Origin: Winslowiella toletana
GTDB lineage: Bacteria > Pseudomonadota > Gammaproteobacteria > Enterobacterales > Enterobacteriaceae
Length of the DNA: 64,000 nucleotides
Assembly: GCF_032164335.1 (NCBI RefSeq)
Contig: NZ_CP134152.1
Span: 3,596,001 to 3,660,000 of the forward strand
Reading direction: 5' to 3'
The translations under genes and the position numbers were made by a program. The notes under the pieces are model-generated. The model saw nothing but the letters and a program-made list of their open reading frames with translations, was not told where the DNA came from and did no database searches. Below, piece after piece: positions 31,004 through 42,230 of the stretch; within the stretch, counting starts at the first letter, position 1, and every line of letters starts with the position of its first letter.

Positions 31004-32614
31004 ATGACCCATTCGACCGACTACAGCTGTGACGTATTGATTATAGGCAGCGGCGCCGCCGGGCTGTCACTGGCATTACGGCTGGCCGCGAAGCATCAGG
31101 TTACCGTGCTGAGTAAAGGGCCGGTGAACGAAGGCTCAACGCTGTATGCGCAGGGCGGCATTGCCGCCGTGTTCGACGAAGCCGACAGCATTGAATCGCA
31201 TATCGAAGATACGCTGATTGCCGGCGATGGCCTGTGCGACCGCGAGGCGGTGTCGTTTATCGCCACTAATGCGCGCCACTGCGTACAGTGGCTGATAGAC
31301 AATGGCGTCGCCTTCGATACCGAAACCCGCGCCAATGGCGAGCAGCACTATCATCTGACGCGTGAAGGCGGCCACAGTCATCGCCGCATTCTGCACAGCG
31401 CCGACGCCACCGGCAGAGCGGTCGAAACCACGCTGGTCAGCCAGGCACTCAGTCACCCGAATATTCATATTATCGAACGCAGCAATGCGGTCGATCTGAT
31501 CGTCTCAGATAAAATCGGCATCGCCGGTCCGCGCCGGGTCGTCGGTGCTTATATCTGGAACCGTAATCGCGAAAAAGTGGAAACCCTGCGCGCCGGTTCA
31601 GTGGTGCTGGCGACCGGCGGTGCCGCCAAGGTGTATCAGTACACGACCAACCCGGACGTCGCCTCCGGAGACGGAATCGCCATGGCCTGGCGTGCCGGCT
31701 GTCGGGTCGCCAATCTTGAGTTTAATCAGTTCCACCCTACCTGCCTGTTCCATCCGCAGGCACGCAACTTTTTGCTGACCGAAGCGCTGCGTGGCGAAGG
31801 CGCCTGGCTAAAACGCCCGGACGGTACGCGTTTTATGCCGGATTTTGATCCCCGTGGGGAACTGGCGCCGCGTGATATCGTCGCGCGTGCCATCGATCAT
31901 GAAATGAAACGCCTCGGCGCTGACTGTATGTATCTTGACATCAGCCACCAGCCGGCCGATTTTGTCCGCGCCCACTTCCCGACCATCTATGAAAAACTGC
32001 TGACGCTGGGCTTTGACCTGACCAGCCAGCCGATTCCCATCGTCCCTGCCGCCCACTATACCTGTGGCGGCGTAATGGTCGACCAACATGGCCGCACCGA
32101 TGTCGACGGGCTGTATGCCATTGGTGAAGTGAGTTACACCGGCCTGCATGGCGCAAATCGCATGGCATCCAACTCGCTGCTGGAGTGTCTGGTGTACGGC
32201 TGGTCAGCGGCAGAAGATATCATGCAACGCCTGCCGCAAATCGCAACGGTAAACGAATTACCGGCATGGGATGAAAGTCGGGTGGATGATTCTGACGAAC
32301 GGGTAGTGATTCAGCATAACTGGCATGAGCTACGGCTGTTTATGTGGGACTATGTGGGCATTGTCCGCACCAGCAAACGGCTGGAGCGAGCGCTGCGCCG
32401 CATTACCACCCTGCAACAGGAAATCGACGAGTATTACGCCAATTTCCGCATTTCCAACAATCTGCTGGAACTGCGTAATCTGGTACAGGTGGCAGAGCTG
32501 ATGGTGCGCTGCGCAATGGCGCGTAAAGAGAGCCGGGGCCTGCATTTCACCCTCGACTACCCCAACCAGCTGGCGCAAGCGCTACCGACCATATTACAAC
32601 CTGAGGCTATCTGA
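31004..32614 (+). CDS. nadB: L-aspartate oxidase
   Basis: A 536-residue flavoenzyme of de novo NAD synthesis that oxidises aspartate to iminoaspartate for NadA. The FAD-binding [13 protein letters not shown] is near residue 15; substrate-site motifs include [16 protein letters not shown] and AAHYTCGGV. The ATG at 31004 is chosen because the family begins a few residues before [10 protein letters not shown] and the NadR box abuts it. An ATG 14 codons upstream would put the operator inside the gene. Confidence 0.97.
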   Translation: MTHSTDYSCDVLIIGSGAAGLSLALRLAAKHQVTVLSKGPVNEGSTLYAQGGIAAVFDEADSIESHIEDTLIAGDGLCDREAVSFIATNARHCVQWLIDNGVAFDTETRANGEQHYHLTREGGHSHRRILHSADATGRAVETTLVSQALSHPNIHIIERSNAVDLIVSDKIGIAGPRRVVGAYIWNRNREKVETLRAGSVVLATGGAAKVYQYTTNPDVASGDGIAMAWRAGCRVANLEFNQFHPTCLFHPQARNFLLTEALRGEGAWLKRPDGTRFMPDFDPRGELAPRDIVARAIDHEMKRLGADCMYLDISHQPADFVRAHFPTIYEKLLTLGFDLTSQPIPIVPAAHYTCGGVMVDQHGRTDVDGLYAIGEVSYTGLHGANRMASNSLLECLVYGWSAAEDIMQRLPQIATVNELPAWDESRVDDSDERVVIQHNWHELRLFMWDYVGIVRTSKRLERALRRITTLQQEIDEYYANFRISNNLLELRNLVQVAELMVRCAMARKESRGLHFTLDYPNQLAQALPTILQPEAI

Positions 32615-33344
32615 ACAGGTAAAAATCCCGGGTCAGACTGCAATGCGCTTCTGAATAGCGCTGGTCTGGCCCACGAATCACCATGCTGTCGTAAAATTGT
32701 TCACCCGACTTCGGCGACAATGCCAGCATGACCCGATTCGGCGGCCGGGTTTCATTATCCGCGATATCGGTGCGATAGCGTAAAAACCAGCCGCGCTCGC
32801 AGGCCATCTCTACAAAGCGGTTGCCGACATCCGCTGGCAGCACCACGCAAAAAAAGCCGTCCTCGTCGATTAACGACTCGGCGCAACTTAATAAAGTCGG
32901 GTGATCTAGCGTATCGGTATAGCGCGCGGCGGCCCGCTCGGGTGACGCACAGGCCGATCCTGCCGCAAAATAAGGCGGATTGCTGACGATCAGGGAATAG
33001 CGCCACTGACACTGACTGGCCCACTGGCTGATATCCTGCTGATAAATGGACAGCCGCGTGGCCCACGGCGAAGCCGCGCAGTTTTCCTGCGCCTGCGATG
33101 CTGCTTCCGCATCCAGCTCGACGCCATCCACCATCACGCTTTGTCCGGTGCGCTGCGCCAGCATCAGCGCAATCAGGCCACTGCCGCAGCCAATATCCAG
33201 TACCCGCTTCACACCGGCTACCGGTGCCCAGGCTCCCAGTAAAACGCCGTCAGTGCCGACTTTCATTGCACAACGATCGTGAGCGACAAAAAATTGTTTA
33301 AAAGTAAAACCGTTGGCGCGCAAAGTAGCCTTTTGTTGAGACAT
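32607..33344 (-). CDS. trmN: tRNA1(Val) (adenine37-N6)-methyltransferase (YfiC)
   Basis: A 245-residue Rossmann-fold methyltransferase with SAM motif [17 protein letters not shown] and catalytic NPPY (IVSNPPYF). It methylates A37 of tRNA-Val. The start at 33344 ([18 protein letters not shown]) agrees with E. coli; the open frame extends 32 codons upstream without similarity. Its 3' end overlaps the nadB 3' end by 8 bases in convergent orientation. Confidence 0.94.
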   Translation of the reverse strand: MSQQKATLRANGFTFKQFFVAHDRCAMKVGTDGVLLGAWAPVAGVKRVLDIGCGSGLIALMLAQRTGQSVMVDGVELDAEAASQAQENCAASPWATRLSIYQQDISQWASQCQWRYSLIVSNPPYFAAGSACASPERAAARYTDTLDHPTLLSCAESLIDEDGFFCVVLPADVGNRFVEMACERGWFLRYRTDIADNETRPPNRVMLALSPKSGEQFYDSMVIRGPDQRYSEAHCSLTRDFYLFR

Positions 33345-33476
33345 AACACTGACCTGAAGTGGAAACGGCGCTAGCATAGGACAATATAAGGCTTGAGAAA
33401 AGTCATCAACTGAACACAAACAGATGAAGATCGTGTTCAATCTGTCTATAATCAGCGCCCCAAACTGAGGTAGAAC

Positions 33477-34802
33477 ATGACTGTAACCACTTTTTCCGAA
33501 CTCGAACTTGATGAAAGCCTGCTGGGTGCCCTGCAGGAAAAAGGCTTCACTCGCCCAACCGCGATCCAGGCAGCAGCAATTCCGCCCGCGCTGGAGGGCC
33601 GTGATGTTTTAGGTTCGGCGCCAACCGGCACCGGAAAAACGGCTGCCTTCTTGCTACCGGCATTGCAGCATCTGCTCGACTTTCCGCGTAAAAAATCCGG
33701 CCCGCCGCGTATTCTGGTGCTGACGCCAACGCGCGAACTGGCGATGCAGGTTGCCGAACAGGCACGTGAACTGGCGAAAAATACCCATCTGGATATTGCT
33801 ACCATCACGGGCGGCGTGGCGTTTATGAACCACGCGGAAGTGTTCAGCGAAAACCAGGATGTGGTGGTCGCCACCACCGGACGCCTGCTGCAATACATTA
33901 AAGAAGAGAATTTTGATTGTCGCGCGGTTGAAACGCTGATCCTCGATGAAGCTGACCGCATGCTGGACATGGGCTTCGCGCAGGATATCGAAACCATCGC
34001 GGCCGAGACCCGCTGGCGCAAACAGACCATGCTGTTTTCAGCCACGCTGGAAAGCGAAGCGGTCACGGAGTTCGCCAAACGTATTCTGAATGAGCCGGTA
34101 GAAGTAGAAGCCGATCCGGCGCGGCGCGAACGCAAAAAAATCCTGCAATGGTACTATCGCGCTGACGACATTAAACATAAAACCGCGCTGCTGATTCATC
34201 TGCTGAAGCAACCGGAAGTGACGCGCTCTATTGTCTTCGTGCGTAAACGCGACCGCGTGCATGAACTGTGCGGCTGGCTGCGTGAAGCAGGTATCAATAC
34301 CAGCTATCTTGAAGGCGAGATGGTTCAGGCGAAGCGCAACGAAGCCTTTAAGCGTCTGAGCGAAGGCCGGGTGAACGTGCTGGTTGCCACCGACATCGCC
34401 GCGCGCGGGATTGATATTGATAACATCAGTCACGTATTTAACTTTGATATGCCGCGCACTGCCGATACCTATCTGCACCGTATTGGCCGTACCGGCCGCG
34501 CCGGTAAGAAAGGCACGGCGCTGTCGCTGGTTGAAGCCCACGATCACCTGTTGCTGGGCAAAATTGCCCGCTATATCGATGAGCCGCTGAAATCTCGTAC
34601 CATTGATGAGCTGCGCCCGACCACGCGTGTGCCAAGTGAGAAGCTGAAAGGCAAGCCATCGAAAAAAGTATTAGAGAAGCGTAAAGAGAAAAAAGCCAGC
34701 GAAGAGACGAAACCGCGCGTTAAGAATCGTCACCGTGATACTAAAAATATCGGAAAGCGCCGCAAACCAAGCAGCGAAGTCAAAACTGATAATGCCGAAT
34801 AA
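33477..34802 (+). CDS. srmB: DEAD-box RNA helicase SrmB
   Basis: A 441-residue helicase with the Q motif (GFTRPTAIQ), Walker [14 protein letters not shown] ([12 protein letters not shown]), SAT and [10 protein letters not shown] motifs. The basic C-terminal tail ([17 protein letters not shown]) binds RNA. It assists early 50S assembly. It is divergent from trmN and ends in a strong terminator. Confidence 0.97.
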   Translation: MTVTTFSELELDESLLGALQEKGFTRPTAIQAAAIPPALEGRDVLGSAPTGTGKTAAFLLPALQHLLDFPRKKSGPPRILVLTPTRELAMQVAEQARELAKNTHLDIATITGGVAFMNHAEVFSENQDVVVATTGRLLQYIKEENFDCRAVETLILDEADRMLDMGFAQDIETIAAETRWRKQTMLFSATLESEAVTEFAKRILNEPVEVEADPARRERKKILQWYYRADDIKHKTALLIHLLKQPEVTRSIVFVRKRDRVHELCGWLREAGINTSYLEGEMVQAKRNEAFKRLSEGRVNVLVATDIAARGIDIDNISHVFNFDMPRTADTYLHRIGRTGRAGKKGTALSLVEAHDHLLLGKIARYIDEPLKSRTIDELRPTTRVPSEKLKGKPSKKVLEKRKEKKASEETKPRVKNRHRDTKNIGKRRKPSSEVKTDNAE

Positions 34803-34820
34803 TCGCACCGCTTAACAAAT

Positions 34821-34846
34821 AAACCGCCTTATAAGGCGGTTTTTCT
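34821..34846 (+). terminator. Terminator of srmB
   Basis: AAACCGCCTT / AAGGCGGTTT with a two-base loop, continuing into a T run on the plus strand. Confidence 0.92.
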
Positions 34847-35009
34847 TTATCGATACGTACTGAATTAAGGGTTTTGCAAGCCTGTAGAGGCCCCGGCAGG
34901 GATAAATCTAATTCACAGGATGATACGCAGGATATACTTACTTATATCATAATGATTTATAACATATAAACCTGCCAGCAGACTGATGACAGTTTGTACT
35001 ACACAATAA

Positions 35010-35033
35010 AAAAGGAGCCAGAAGGCTCCTTTT
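35010..35033 (-). terminator. Terminator of grcA
   Basis: AAAGGAGCC, loop AGAA, GGCTCCTTT. On the minus strand the stem is followed by TTTTT. The 160 bp between this and the srmB terminator show no gene. Confidence 0.9.
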
Positions 35034-35046
35034 TCTGTTGTTACTG

Positions 35047-35430
35047 TTACAAGCTTTCGGTAAAAGTACGCGCAATCACGTCACGCTGCTGCTCAGGGGT
35101 CAGCGAGTTAAAACGCACCGCATAGCCAGAAACACGAATGGTCAGCTGCGGATAGTTTTCCGGATGCTTAACCGCGTCTTCCAGCGTCTCACGGCGCAGC
35201 ACGTTAACGTTCAGATGTTGCCCACCTTCCACGCGTACTTCCGGCTTAACTTCCAGCGGAACTTCGCGATACTCAATCTGGCCAAGATCGCTCAGCGAAA
35301 CCAGTTGATCTTCGCTGTAGCCTGCTTTTGCGCACACGCAGCGCGCCTCTGCTTTTTCATCATCCAGCAACCAGAAAGAGTTCAGCAGTGCACTATCGTT
35401 AGCTTTAGTGATTTGAATTCCAGTAATCAT
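35047..35430 (-). CDS. grcA: Autonomous glycyl radical cofactor GrcA (YfiD)
   Basis: A 127-residue spare glycyl-radical domain, close to the C-terminus of pyruvate formate-lyase. The radical glycine is in [13 protein letters not shown] near residue 102. It restores PFL activity after oxygen cleaves the enzyme backbone. Transcription should be anaerobic: two FNR-type sites lie upstream with the spacing known for E. coli yfiD. Confidence 0.97.
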   Translation of the reverse strand: MITGIQITKANDSALLNSFWLLDDEKAEARCVCAKAGYSEDQLVSLSDLGQIEYREVPLEVKPEVRVEGGQHLNVNVLRRETLEDAVKHPENYPQLTIRVSGYAVRFNSLTPEQQRDVIARTFTESL

Positions 35431-35530
35431 GTCGTGCCTCCCAGGCGTTTCAGCGCTGGCATCGCGGCCAGCGACGGTTTGATTAAATTGACATTACTAA
35501 GGTTTATATCAACTGCGCCGCCATGCAGCC

Positions 35531-35544
35531 TTGATATAAATCAA
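35531..35544. promoter_or_regulatory. FNR site of grcA, proximal
   Basis: ttgatataaatcaa is a perfect TTGAT-N4-ATCAA. With a TATAAA -10 box (minus strand, 35503-35508) giving a start near 35497, the site centre falls at about -40.5, the activating position. Confidence 0.9.
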
Positions 35545-35583
35545 TCTATAGGCCGAACTTCAGCGGCTGTTTTAGTCAACTTT

Positions 35584-35597
35584 ATGATTTACATCAC
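35584..35597. promoter_or_regulatory. FNR-type site of grcA, distal
   Basis: atgatttacatcac matches TTGAT-N4-ATCAA except at the two ends. Its centre is 53 bp from the proximal site, hence at about -93.5. That is the same pair of positions described for E. coli yfiD, where the distal site dampens expression. Confidence 0.7.
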
Positions 35598-35734
35598 TAT
35601 TCAGCCCATAGCGATTTATGATTATTTTTGTAAATTTCAACTAATTTTTAAATTTTTGCCTGCTGTCGATAAACGTTAAACTACGCCATCAAACTGGAGT
35701 CAGCCTGTTCAAACAGGCCCTAAGGGAGAATGTT

Positions 35735-36415
35735 ATGGTCAACGCATTAACCTGGCACGATGTGCTGGCAGAAGAAAAGCAAAAGCCCTATTTCATCGAA
35801 ACGCTTAGCGCAGTAGCCAACGAGCGGGCGGCGGGCAAAACCATCTATCCACCGCAAAAAAATGTGTTTAATGCGTTTCGCCTGACGGAACTGGGCGCAA
35901 TTAAAGTGGTCATTCTGGGCCAGGATCCCTATCACGGGCCGAACCAGGCGCACGGTTTAGCCTTCTCAGTACTGCCTGGCGTGGCGGTTCCGCCCTCGCT
36001 GGTCAATATGTACAAAGAGCTGGTGACTGATATCGAAGGTTTTGAGCGCCCCACTCACGGCTTTCTGGAAAGCTGGGCAACACAAGGTGTGATGTTGCTG
36101 AACACCGTGCTGACCGTTGAAGGTGGCAAGGCGCACTCCCATGCACGCTTTGGCTGGGAAACCTTCACGGATAACGTAATTGCGGCCATTAATCAGCATC
36201 GTGAAGGCGTGGTGTTTTTGCTGTGGGGTTCACACGCGCAGAAAAAAGGCAGCATTATCGATCGTCAGCGCCATCACGTGTTGCAGGCTCCTCACCCTTC
36301 GCCACTGTCGGCACATCGCGGTTTTCTGGGGTGCGGCCACTTCTCAAAAACTAATGCTTATCTTAGCCAGCGGGGTGAAACCCCAATCGACTGGACGCCT
36401 TATCTGCCGGCATAA
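35735..36415 (+). CDS. ung: Uracil-DNA glycosylase
   Basis: A 226-residue family-1 UDG with catalytic Asp64 in [10 protein letters not shown] and the [10 protein letters not shown] motif carrying the catalytic histidine. It removes uracil from DNA and starts base excision repair. It is divergent from grcA, and ends on a perfect bidirectional terminator shared with grpE. Confidence 0.97.
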   Translation: MVNALTWHDVLAEEKQKPYFIETLSAVANERAAGKTIYPPQKNVFNAFRLTELGAIKVVILGQDPYHGPNQAHGLAFSVLPGVAVPPSLVNMYKELVTDIEGFERPTHGFLESWATQGVMLLNTVLTVEGGKAHSHARFGWETFTDNVIAAINQHREGVVFLLWGSHAQKKGSIIDRQRHHVLQAPHPSPLSAHRGFLGCGHFSKTNAYLSQRGETPIDWTPYLPA

Positions 36416-36420
36416 AAAAA

Positions 36421-36438
36421 AGCACCGATATCGGTGCT
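36421..36438. terminator. Bidirectional terminator of ung and grpE
   Basis: AGCACCGAT / ATCGGTGCT flanked by an A run on the left and a T run on the right, so it works for both convergent genes. Confidence 0.92.
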
Positions 36439-36483
36439 TTTTCGTTAAATCATCATGGCCGACAGCATCAGCCACTAAAGCAT

Positions 36484-37062
36484 TCAGGATTTGGCTTTCG
36501 CGACGGCAACCATCGCCGGACGTAACAGACGGCCATTAAGCGTGTAACCACGCTGCATCACCATCAGTACGTGATTAGGTGCCACATCTTCAGACTCCAT
36601 CATTGACATCGCCTGGTGAACTTCCGGGTTGAACGGCACATTGATATCGCCAACCACTTCAACGCCGTATTTACGCACCGCATCAAGCAGTGACTTCAGC
36701 GTCAGTTCGATACCTTCGATCATCGCAGCCAGCTCAGGGTTGGCTTTATCCGCCAGCTCCAGCGCACGCTCAAGACTATCGATTACCGGCAGTAATTCGT
36801 TAGCAAATTTTTCCAGTGCAAATTTGTGCGCTTTCTCGACGTCCAGCTCGGTGCGACGACGAATATTCTCAATTTCTGCCTGCGCACGCAGCTGTGCTTC
36901 ACGCACGCCGCCCTGAGAAATCGCCAGTTCAGCTTCAAGCTGAGCGATACGCTCATCACGCGGGTCCACCTCGTTTGCTGTATCCGCCTGATTTTTCATT
37001 TGTTCCATCTCAATCTCATCTGAGACTTGCTCGTTTGGTGTGTTCTGTTCTTTACTACTCAT
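36484..37062 (-). CDS. grpE: Nucleotide exchange factor GrpE
   Basis: A 192-residue DnaK cofactor with a long N-terminal coiled coil (about 40-90) and a C-terminal beta domain ([18 protein letters not shown]). It speeds ADP release from DnaK. The start at 37062 (MSSKEQNTP) agrees with the family and has GGAG upstream; an ATG nine codons earlier is in frame but lacks a ribosome site. A heat-shock promoter lies 44-71 bases upstream. Confidence 0.97.
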   Translation of the reverse strand: MSSKEQNTPNEQVSDEIEMEQMKNQADTANEVDPRDERIAQLEAELAISQGGVREAQLRAQAEIENIRRRTELDVEKAHKFALEKFANELLPVIDSLERALELADKANPELAAMIEGIELTLKSLLDAVRKYGVEVVGDINVPFNPEVHQAMSMMESEDVAPNHVLMVMQRGYTLNGRLLRPAMVAVAKAKS

Positions 37063-37105
37063 GAATTTCTCCGCGTTTTGCACATTCATCTCGCTGGTTC
37101 GCTTA

Positions 37106-37133
37106 TTATGGGGATCAGAATCGCGGTTTCAAG
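37106..37133 (-). promoter_or_regulatory. Sigma-32 promoter of grpE
   Basis: On the minus strand: CTTGAAA, 13 bases, CCCCATAA, an almost perfect heat-shock promoter. Transcription would start near 37100 and run into grpE. Confidence 0.92.
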
Positions 37134-37186
37134 GGAAGCCAGTCACATTGTCGGGGCAGAATATCCCCCAGAGGAATACCAGCATA

Positions 37187-38065
37187 ATGAACAATCATTT
37201 CAACTGCATTGGAATTGTCGGCCATCCACGCCATCCAACCGCTCTGACGACGCATGAAATGCTCTATCGCTGGCTAACGGCAAAAGGCTATGAAGTGATA
37301 ATCGAGCAGCAGATTGCCCGTGAACTGGCGCTGGAAAATGTGGAAACCGGCACGCTGGCGGAAATTGGCCAACGCGCCGATCTGGCGGTGGTGGTTGGCG
37401 GTGACGGTAATATGCTGGGCGCCGCACGGGTACTGGCGCGTTACGACATCAAAGTGATCGGCATTAACCGGGGTAACTTAGGATTTCTGACCGATCTCGA
37501 TCCGGATAACGCCCAACAGCAGCTCGCCGATGTACTGGAAGGCCAGTATATCGTTGAAAGCCGCTTTCTGCTGGAAGCACAGGTATGCAGAAAAGATAAT
37601 GCTCCGCGCATTGGTACTGCCATCAATGAAGTGGTGCTGCATCCGGGTAAAGTAGCGCATATGATTGAATTTGAAGTTTATATTGATGAAAACTTTGCCT
37701 TCTCTCAGCGCTCAGACGGCCTGATTATCTCAACGCCAACCGGCTCAACCGCGTATTCGCTGTCGGCAGGCGGGCCGATTCTGACCCCGTCACTGGATGC
37801 TATCGCGCTGGTGCCGATGTTTCCGCATACGCTGTCGGCCCGGCCGCTGGTGATTAACAGCAGCAGCACTATTCGCCTGCGTTTTTCCCATATGCGCAAC
37901 GACCTGGAAATTAGCTGTGATAGCCAGATTGCACTGCCCATTCAGGAAGGTGACGATGTGCTGATCCGCCGCAGCGATTATCGGCTCAACTTGATTCATC
38001 CTAAAAACTACAATTATTTCAATACCCTTAGCTCAAAGCTTGGCTGGTCGAAAAAATTGTTTTAA
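37187..38065 (+). CDS. nadK: NAD kinase
   Basis: A 292-residue kinase that phosphorylates NAD to NADP. The GGDGNML motif and the NE/D motif (INEVVLHPG) mark the active site. Length and start ([17 protein letters not shown]) equal E. coli NadK. The frame is open for 49 codons further upstream, but that part overlaps the grpE promoter and shows no similarity. Divergent from grpE. Confidence 0.97.
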   Translation: MNNHFNCIGIVGHPRHPTALTTHEMLYRWLTAKGYEVIIEQQIARELALENVETGTLAEIGQRADLAVVVGGDGNMLGAARVLARYDIKVIGINRGNLGFLTDLDPDNAQQQLADVLEGQYIVESRFLLEAQVCRKDNAPRIGTAINEVVLHPGKVAHMIEFEVYIDENFAFSQRSDGLIISTPTGSTAYSLSAGGPILTPSLDAIALVPMFPHTLSARPLVINSSSTIRLRFSHMRNDLEISCDSQIALPIQEGDDVLIRRSDYRLNLIHPKNYNYFNTLSSKLGWSKKLF

Positions 38066-38086
38066 AAATCGTCCCCAGCCACTTTA

Positions 38087-38142
38087 CTGTATATAAAACC
38101 AGTTTATACTGTATGAAAACCCATATCTGTGTTTGTATACAG
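38087..38142. promoter_or_regulatory. Cluster of LexA boxes of recN
   Basis: Three SOS-type boxes precede recN: CTGT-N8-CCAG (38087-38102), a weaker CTGT-N8-CCAT (38109-38124), and a perfect CTGT-N8-ACAG (38127-38142) ending 10 bases before the start codon. Several LexA boxes are known for E. coli recN and give tight repression. Confidence 0.88.
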
Positions 38143-38152
38143 GAAAATAATT

Positions 38153-39814
38153 ATGCTGGCACAACTGACCATCAGTAACTTTGCTATCGTTCGTGAGCTG
38201 GAGATTGATTTTCAACGTGGCATGACGGCGATCACCGGCGAGACCGGCGCGGGTAAATCGATTGCTATCGATGCCCTCGGCCTCTGCCTCGGCGGTCGTG
38301 CTGAAGCAGATATGGTGCGCCAGCAAGCGGCGCGAGCAGATATCTGTGCGCGCTTCTCACTGAAAGACACGCCATCGGCGCAGCGCTGGCTGGAAGAAAA
38401 CCAGCTGGATGAAGGCAGTGAATGCTTGCTGCGCCGGGTAATCAGCAGTGATGGTCGCTCGCGTGGCTTTATCAATGGCACCTCTGTGCCGCTCTCTCAG
38501 CTGCGTGATCTTGGTCAGTTGCTGATTCAGATTCACGGTCAGCACGCTCATCAGCTGCTGTTAAAACCCGATTATCAGAAACATCTGCTGGATGCTTACG
38601 CCGATGAAAGCCTGCTGACGCAAGCCATGGCGGCACGTTATCGCCTCTGGCATCAGAGCTGCCGCGAGCTTGCACGTCATCAGCAACTGGCACAGGAACG
38701 CGAAGCACGTCGCGAACTGCTGCAATATCAGCTGAAAGAGCTGAATGAGTTTGCGCCAGTAGCCGGTGAGTATGAAAATATCGACGAAGAGTATAAGCGC
38801 TTAGCCAACAGCGGGCAGCTGTTGTCCATCAGCCAGCAAACCCTTCAGTTACTCGCCGACGGCGATGACAGCAATCTGCAAAGTCAGCTGTATAACGCCC
38901 GTCAGATGATGGGTGAATTAATCAGCATGGATGACAAACTGAGCGGCGTATTTACTATGCTGGAAGAGGCCGCGATTCAGATCAGTGAAGCCAGCGATGA
39001 ACTGCGCCATTACTGTGACCGTCTGGATCTCGATCCTAACCGGCTGTATGAACTGGAACAGCGCTTATCACGTCAGATTAACCTGGCGCGTAAACACCAT
39101 GTGACGCCTGAGGAGCTGCCGGTCTTCCATCAGCAGTTGCTGGCAGAACAGCAGCAGTTATCGCAGCAGGAGAGCGATCAGGAAGAACTCTCCGGCGCAG
39201 TAGCCTTACATCACCAGGCGGCACTGGAAACCGCGCAGCAGCTGCATCAGCGCCGCGCACATTATGCCAGCGAACTCAGCCAGCTGATTACTGAAAGTAT
39301 GCATGCCCTGTCTATGCCGCACGGTAAACTGGCGATCGATGTTCAGTTTAACGCCGAACAACTGACCGCCGATGGCGCCGATCGCATCGATTTTCGCGTC
39401 AGCACCAACCCCGGGCAGCCATTGCAGCCTCTGGCGAAAGTGGCGTCTGGCGGTGAACTTTCCCGTATTGCGCTGGCGATTCAGGTAATTACCGCGCAAA
39501 AAATGGATACGCCGGCATTGATTTTTGATGAGGTGGATGTCGGAATCAGTGGACCTACCGCTGCGGTTGTGGGCAAGATGCTGCGTCAGCTTGGCGAATC
39601 GACTCAGGTAATGTGTGTGACGCATTTGCCGCAGGTAGCCGGTTGCGGCCACCATCACTTCTTTGTCAGTAAAGAAACGGATGGCGCAGTGACAGAAACG
39701 CATATGCAGGCGCTGGATAAGCGTGCCCGCCTGCAAGAACTGGCGCGTTTACTGGGTGGAAGCGAGGTTACACGCAACACCCTGGCGAACGCTAAAGAGC
39801 TTTTAGCGGCATGA
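38153..39814 (+). CDS. recN: DNA repair protein RecN
   Basis: A 553-residue SMC-like ATPase with Walker A GETGAGKS (about 29-36), two coiled-coil arms, signature [14 protein letters not shown] and Walker [14 protein letters not shown]. It tethers DNA ends in double-strand break repair. The start at 38153 ([15 protein letters not shown]) has AGGAAAA upstream. It belongs to the SOS regulon by its LexA boxes. Confidence 0.97.
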   Translation: MLAQLTISNFAIVRELEIDFQRGMTAITGETGAGKSIAIDALGLCLGGRAEADMVRQQAARADICARFSLKDTPSAQRWLEENQLDEGSECLLRRVISSDGRSRGFINGTSVPLSQLRDLGQLLIQIHGQHAHQLLLKPDYQKHLLDAYADESLLTQAMAARYRLWHQSCRELARHQQLAQEREARRELLQYQLKELNEFAPVAGEYENIDEEYKRLANSGQLLSISQQTLQLLADGDDSNLQSQLYNARQMMGELISMDDKLSGVFTMLEEAAIQISEASDELRHYCDRLDLDPNRLYELEQRLSRQINLARKHHVTPEELPVFHQQLLAEQQQLSQQESDQEELSGAVALHHQAALETAQQLHQRRAHYASELSQLITESMHALSMPHGKLAIDVQFNAEQLTADGADRIDFRVSTNPGQPLQPLAKVASGGELSRIALAIQVITAQKMDTPALIFDEVDVGISGPTAAVVGKMLRQLGESTQVMCVTHLPQVAGCGHHHFFVSKETDGAVTETHMQALDKRARLQELARLLGGSEVTRNTLANAKELLAA

Positions 39815-39991
39815 CCCAGCACTTTTTTTTATTCCTGTGGTCATAAGCTTGCTCTGTAAAGGTTTCAAACTGCGGTAAGGTTTATTATCATCGGCATCTT
39901 ATCGATGTGCGAAACCAGAGCTTAAAAAGGCTTAGTGACCCGGGTGAAGTCGCCTCATGCAAGGCGTCGAGCCCCAATAAGGAATCAATTA

Positions 39992-40339
39992 ATGCGCTGT
40001 AAAACGCTGACTGCTGCTGCAGTGGTACTTCTGATGATGACCGCTGGCTGTTCCACTCTGGAGCGAGTGGTTTACCGTCCAGACATCAACCAGGGCAATT
40101 ACCTGGTTGCTAATGATGTATCAAAAATTCATACCGGCATGACGCAACAGCAAGTTGCTTACACGCTGGGTACCCCGATGATGCGCGATCCGTTTGGCAG
40201 CAATACCTGGTATTACGTGTTTCGTGAACAGCCGGGCCATGAGCCGGTGAAGCAGCAAACCCTGACGCTGACTTTTGACAGCAACGGTACGCTGGCCAAC
40301 ATTGATAACAAACCTAAGCTGACCACTCCCGAAAACTGA
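39992..40339 (+). CDS. bamE: Outer-membrane assembly lipoprotein BamE (SmpA)
   Basis: A 115-residue lipoprotein: signal peptide with lipobox TAGC (Cys20), then the conserved [18 protein letters not shown]. It is a subunit of the BAM complex that inserts beta-barrel proteins. The start at 39992 has AAGGAA before it; an upstream ATG at 39935 is not supported. The gap after recN (39815-39991) presumably holds its promoter. Confidence 0.96.
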   Translation: MRCKTLTAAAVVLLMMTAGCSTLERVVYRPDINQGNYLVANDVSKIHTGMTQQQVAYTLGTPMMRDPFGSNTWYYVFREQPGHEPVKQQTLTLTFDSNGTLANIDNKPKLTTPEN

Positions 40340-40360
40340 TTGTCAGCGGCGAGTAAAAAA

Positions 40361-40383
40361 AAAGGCGCTCAACCGGCGCCTTT
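40361..40383. terminator. Bidirectional terminator of bamE and rnfH
   Basis: AAAGGCGC / GCGCCTTT with A run and T run on either side. It overlaps the rnfH 3' end. Confidence 0.88.
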
Positions 40384-40668
40384 ATTTTTTGCTGCTCGTT
40401 CCGCTCGCTGGCGCCGTAGCTCTTTCGGATCGGCGATCAATGGACGATAAATCTCAATGCGATCGCCATCCTGTACCTCATCGCCCAGCTTAACGGGCCG
40501 GCTAAAAATGCCGACTTTGTTTTCGCTAAGATCAATATCGCGACGCAGCTCAAGGACGCCTGAAGCCTGAATTGCCTGCTCCACCGTGCTACCTTCAGCC
40601 AGTTTTACCGCAAGCTGATACTGTTTTTCGGGCAATGCGTACACTACCTCAACCGCGATATCAGGCAC
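40369..40668 (-). CDS. rnfH: UPF0125 protein RnfH
   Basis: A 99-residue ubiquitin-like beta-grasp protein ([21 protein letters not shown] to [22 protein letters not shown]). Its role is unknown; with RatA it was proposed to form a toxin-antitoxin pair, but evidence is mixed. The GTG at 40668 is the start by family length, with AGAGG upstream. It overlaps the end of ratA by 8 bases. A longer frame to 40833 is only ratA shadow. Confidence 0.92.
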   Translation of the reverse strand: MPDIAVEVVYALPEKQYQLAVKLAEGSTVEQAIQASGVLELRRDIDLSENKVGIFSRPVKLGDEVQDGDRIEIYRPLIADPKELRRQRAERAAKNKGAG

Positions 40669-41095
40669 GATAAACCTCTTTCGCCCGCAGGGTAAAGGCT
40701 TGCACCATACTGCTGGCCAGCTCTTTAAACACACGACCAAAAGCCAGCTCAACCAGCATATTGGTGAATTCAAACTCGAGGTTGAGTTCAACCTTGCAGG
40801 CATCTTCGCTGAGTGAGGTGAAGCGCCAGCCACCGGTTAACTTGCGAAATGGCCCATCAACCAGCTGCATATTAATGCTCTGATTATCCGTCAGCGTATT
40901 GCGGGTAACAAAGGTCTTACTGATGCCGGCTTTAGAGACATCAACCGCTGCCGTCATCTGATGATCACCGGACTCCAGCACGCGGCTGCCGGTGCAGCCC
41001 GGAAGAAACTCGGGATACGCATCGACATCATTCACTAACTGGTACATCTGCTCAGCGCTATAGGGCACAAGTGCTGAACGGCTAATCTGGGCCAT
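40661..41095 (-). CDS. ratA: RatA, START/coenzyme Q-binding family protein
   Basis: A 144-residue START-like protein ([31 protein letters not shown]). Homologues act as coenzyme-Q chaperones (Coq10). The E. coli protein was reported to block 70S formation, hence the name ribosome-association toxin. The start at 41095 has AGGAA seven bases upstream; seven more codons are open to 41116. It is followed by rnfH with overlap. Confidence 0.93.
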   Translation of the reverse strand: MAQISRSALVPYSAEQMYQLVNDVDAYPEFLPGCTGSRVLESGDHQMTAAVDVSKAGISKTFVTRNTLTDNQSINMQLVDGPFRKLTGGWRFTSLSEDACKVELNLEFEFTNMLVELAFGRVFKELASSMVQAFTLRAKEVYRA

Positions 41096-41254
41096 AACGA
41101 TTCCTGTTAATCTCAAAACATGTAAATAATATCATTCCCGGCCATCAAACAAAAATTCTCTACCGCCAATGGCGTGCTAAAATAGCGTATTTCCTCGACT
41201 GGTTTTGGTCAGGGGATGCCATTATTCACTGCTTGATGTAGACTAAGCCGCACT

Positions 41255-41737
41255 ATGACAAAGAAAAAAGCAAATAAACCCGGTTCCGCTACCATTGCCA
41301 TGAACAAACGTGCCCGCCATGAATATTCCATTGAGGAAGAGTTCGAGGCAGGACTTTCGTTACAAGGATGGGAAGTCAAATCACTCCGCGCCGGCAAGGC
41401 CAACATCAGCGACAGCTATATTCTGCTGCGCGATGGAGAGGCTTATCTGTTTGGCTCAACATTCCAGGCCCTGAGCGTGGCATCTTCGCACGTGGTCTGT
41501 GACCCAACCCGCAGCCGTAAGCTGCTGCTGAAACAGCGCGAGCTGGATTCGCTGTATGGCCGCGTAAATCGCGAAGGCTATACTGTGGTTGCGCTGTCTA
41601 TGTACTGGAAAAATGCCTGGGCCAAGCTAAAAATCGGCGTGGCTAAAGGTAAAAAAGAGCACGACAAGCGCGATGACATCAAAGATCGCGAATGGAAGTT
41701 AGACAAAGCACGTATTATGAAACACGCAAATCGCTAA
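41255..41737 (+). CDS. smpB: SsrA-binding protein SmpB
   Basis: A 160-residue RNA-binding protein with the conserved core ([28 protein letters not shown]) and basic C-terminal tail. It binds tmRNA and brings it to stalled ribosomes. Directly upstream of ssrA, its partner, 49 bp away, in the usual smpB-ssrA order. Confidence 0.98.
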   Translation: MTKKKANKPGSATIAMNKRARHEYSIEEEFEAGLSLQGWEVKSLRAGKANISDSYILLRDGEAYLFGSTFQALSVASSHVVCDPTRSRKLLLKQRELDSLYGRVNREGYTVVALSMYWKNAWAKLKIGVAKGKKEHDKRDDIKDREWKLDKARIMKHANR

Positions 41738-41786
41738 CCCTCTGGTGTAACGACTGCTTTTTCTGATATACTGCTTCACAGTACTT

Positions 41787-42150
41787 GGGGCTGATTCTGG
41801 ATTCGACGGGATTTGCGAAGCCCAAGGAGCATGCCGAGGGGCGGTTTGCCTCGTTAAAAGCCGCAAAAAAATAGTCGCAAACGACGAAAACTACGCACTA
41901 GCAGCTTAATAACCTGCTCAGAGCCCTCTCTCCCTAGCCTCCGCTCTTAGGACGGGGATCAAGAGAGGTCAAATCCAAAAGAGATCGCGTGAATATCCTG
42001 CCTGGGGTTGAAGCGTTAAATCTAATCAGGCTAGTTTGTTAGTGGCGTGTCCATCCGCAGCTGACAGGCGAATGTAAAGATTGGACTAAGCATGTAGTGC
42101 CGACGGTGTAGTAATTTCGGACGCGGGTTCAACTCCCGCCAGCTCCACCA
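41787..42150 (+). ncRNA. ssrA: Transfer-messenger RNA
   Basis: A 364-nt tmRNA from GGGGCTGATTCTGGATTCGA to the encoded CCA end. The tag frame starts at the resume codon GCA (41877) and reads ANDENYALAA then TAA TAA, the enterobacterial degradation tag. The tRNA-like 3' end (GGGTTCAACTCCCGCC AGCTCCACCA) is intact. It rescues stalled ribosomes with SmpB. Its 3' end serves as the attachment site of the neighbouring integrase. Confidence 0.98.
42127..42150 (+). other. Presumed attL: 3' end of ssrA
   Basis: The T-loop and acceptor end of tmRNA is the target of P4/CP4-57-type integrases, and such an integrase gene begins 205 bases downstream. The duplicated copy expected at the far border was not found in the window, so the core length is not defined. 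Confidence 0.6.
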
Positions 42151-42196
42151 AAATTCTCCATCGGTGATTACCAGAGTCATCCGATGAAGTCCTAAG

Positions 42197-42230
42197 AGCC
42201 CGCACGGCGCAAGCCCTGCGGGCTTTTTTG
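42197..42230 (+). terminator. Terminator after ssrA
   Basis: AGCCCGCA / TGCGGGCT followed by six T on the plus strand, 46 bases after the tmRNA end. Confidence 0.9.

Noticed and set aside
33452-34135. Long serine/arginine-rich open frame opposite srmB
   Set aside because: Antisense shadow of a highly conserved gene; composition reflects srmB codon positions.
37040-37186. N-terminal extension of NadK
   Set aside because: It overlaps the grpE start and heat-shock promoter, and the protein from 37187 already equals the family length.
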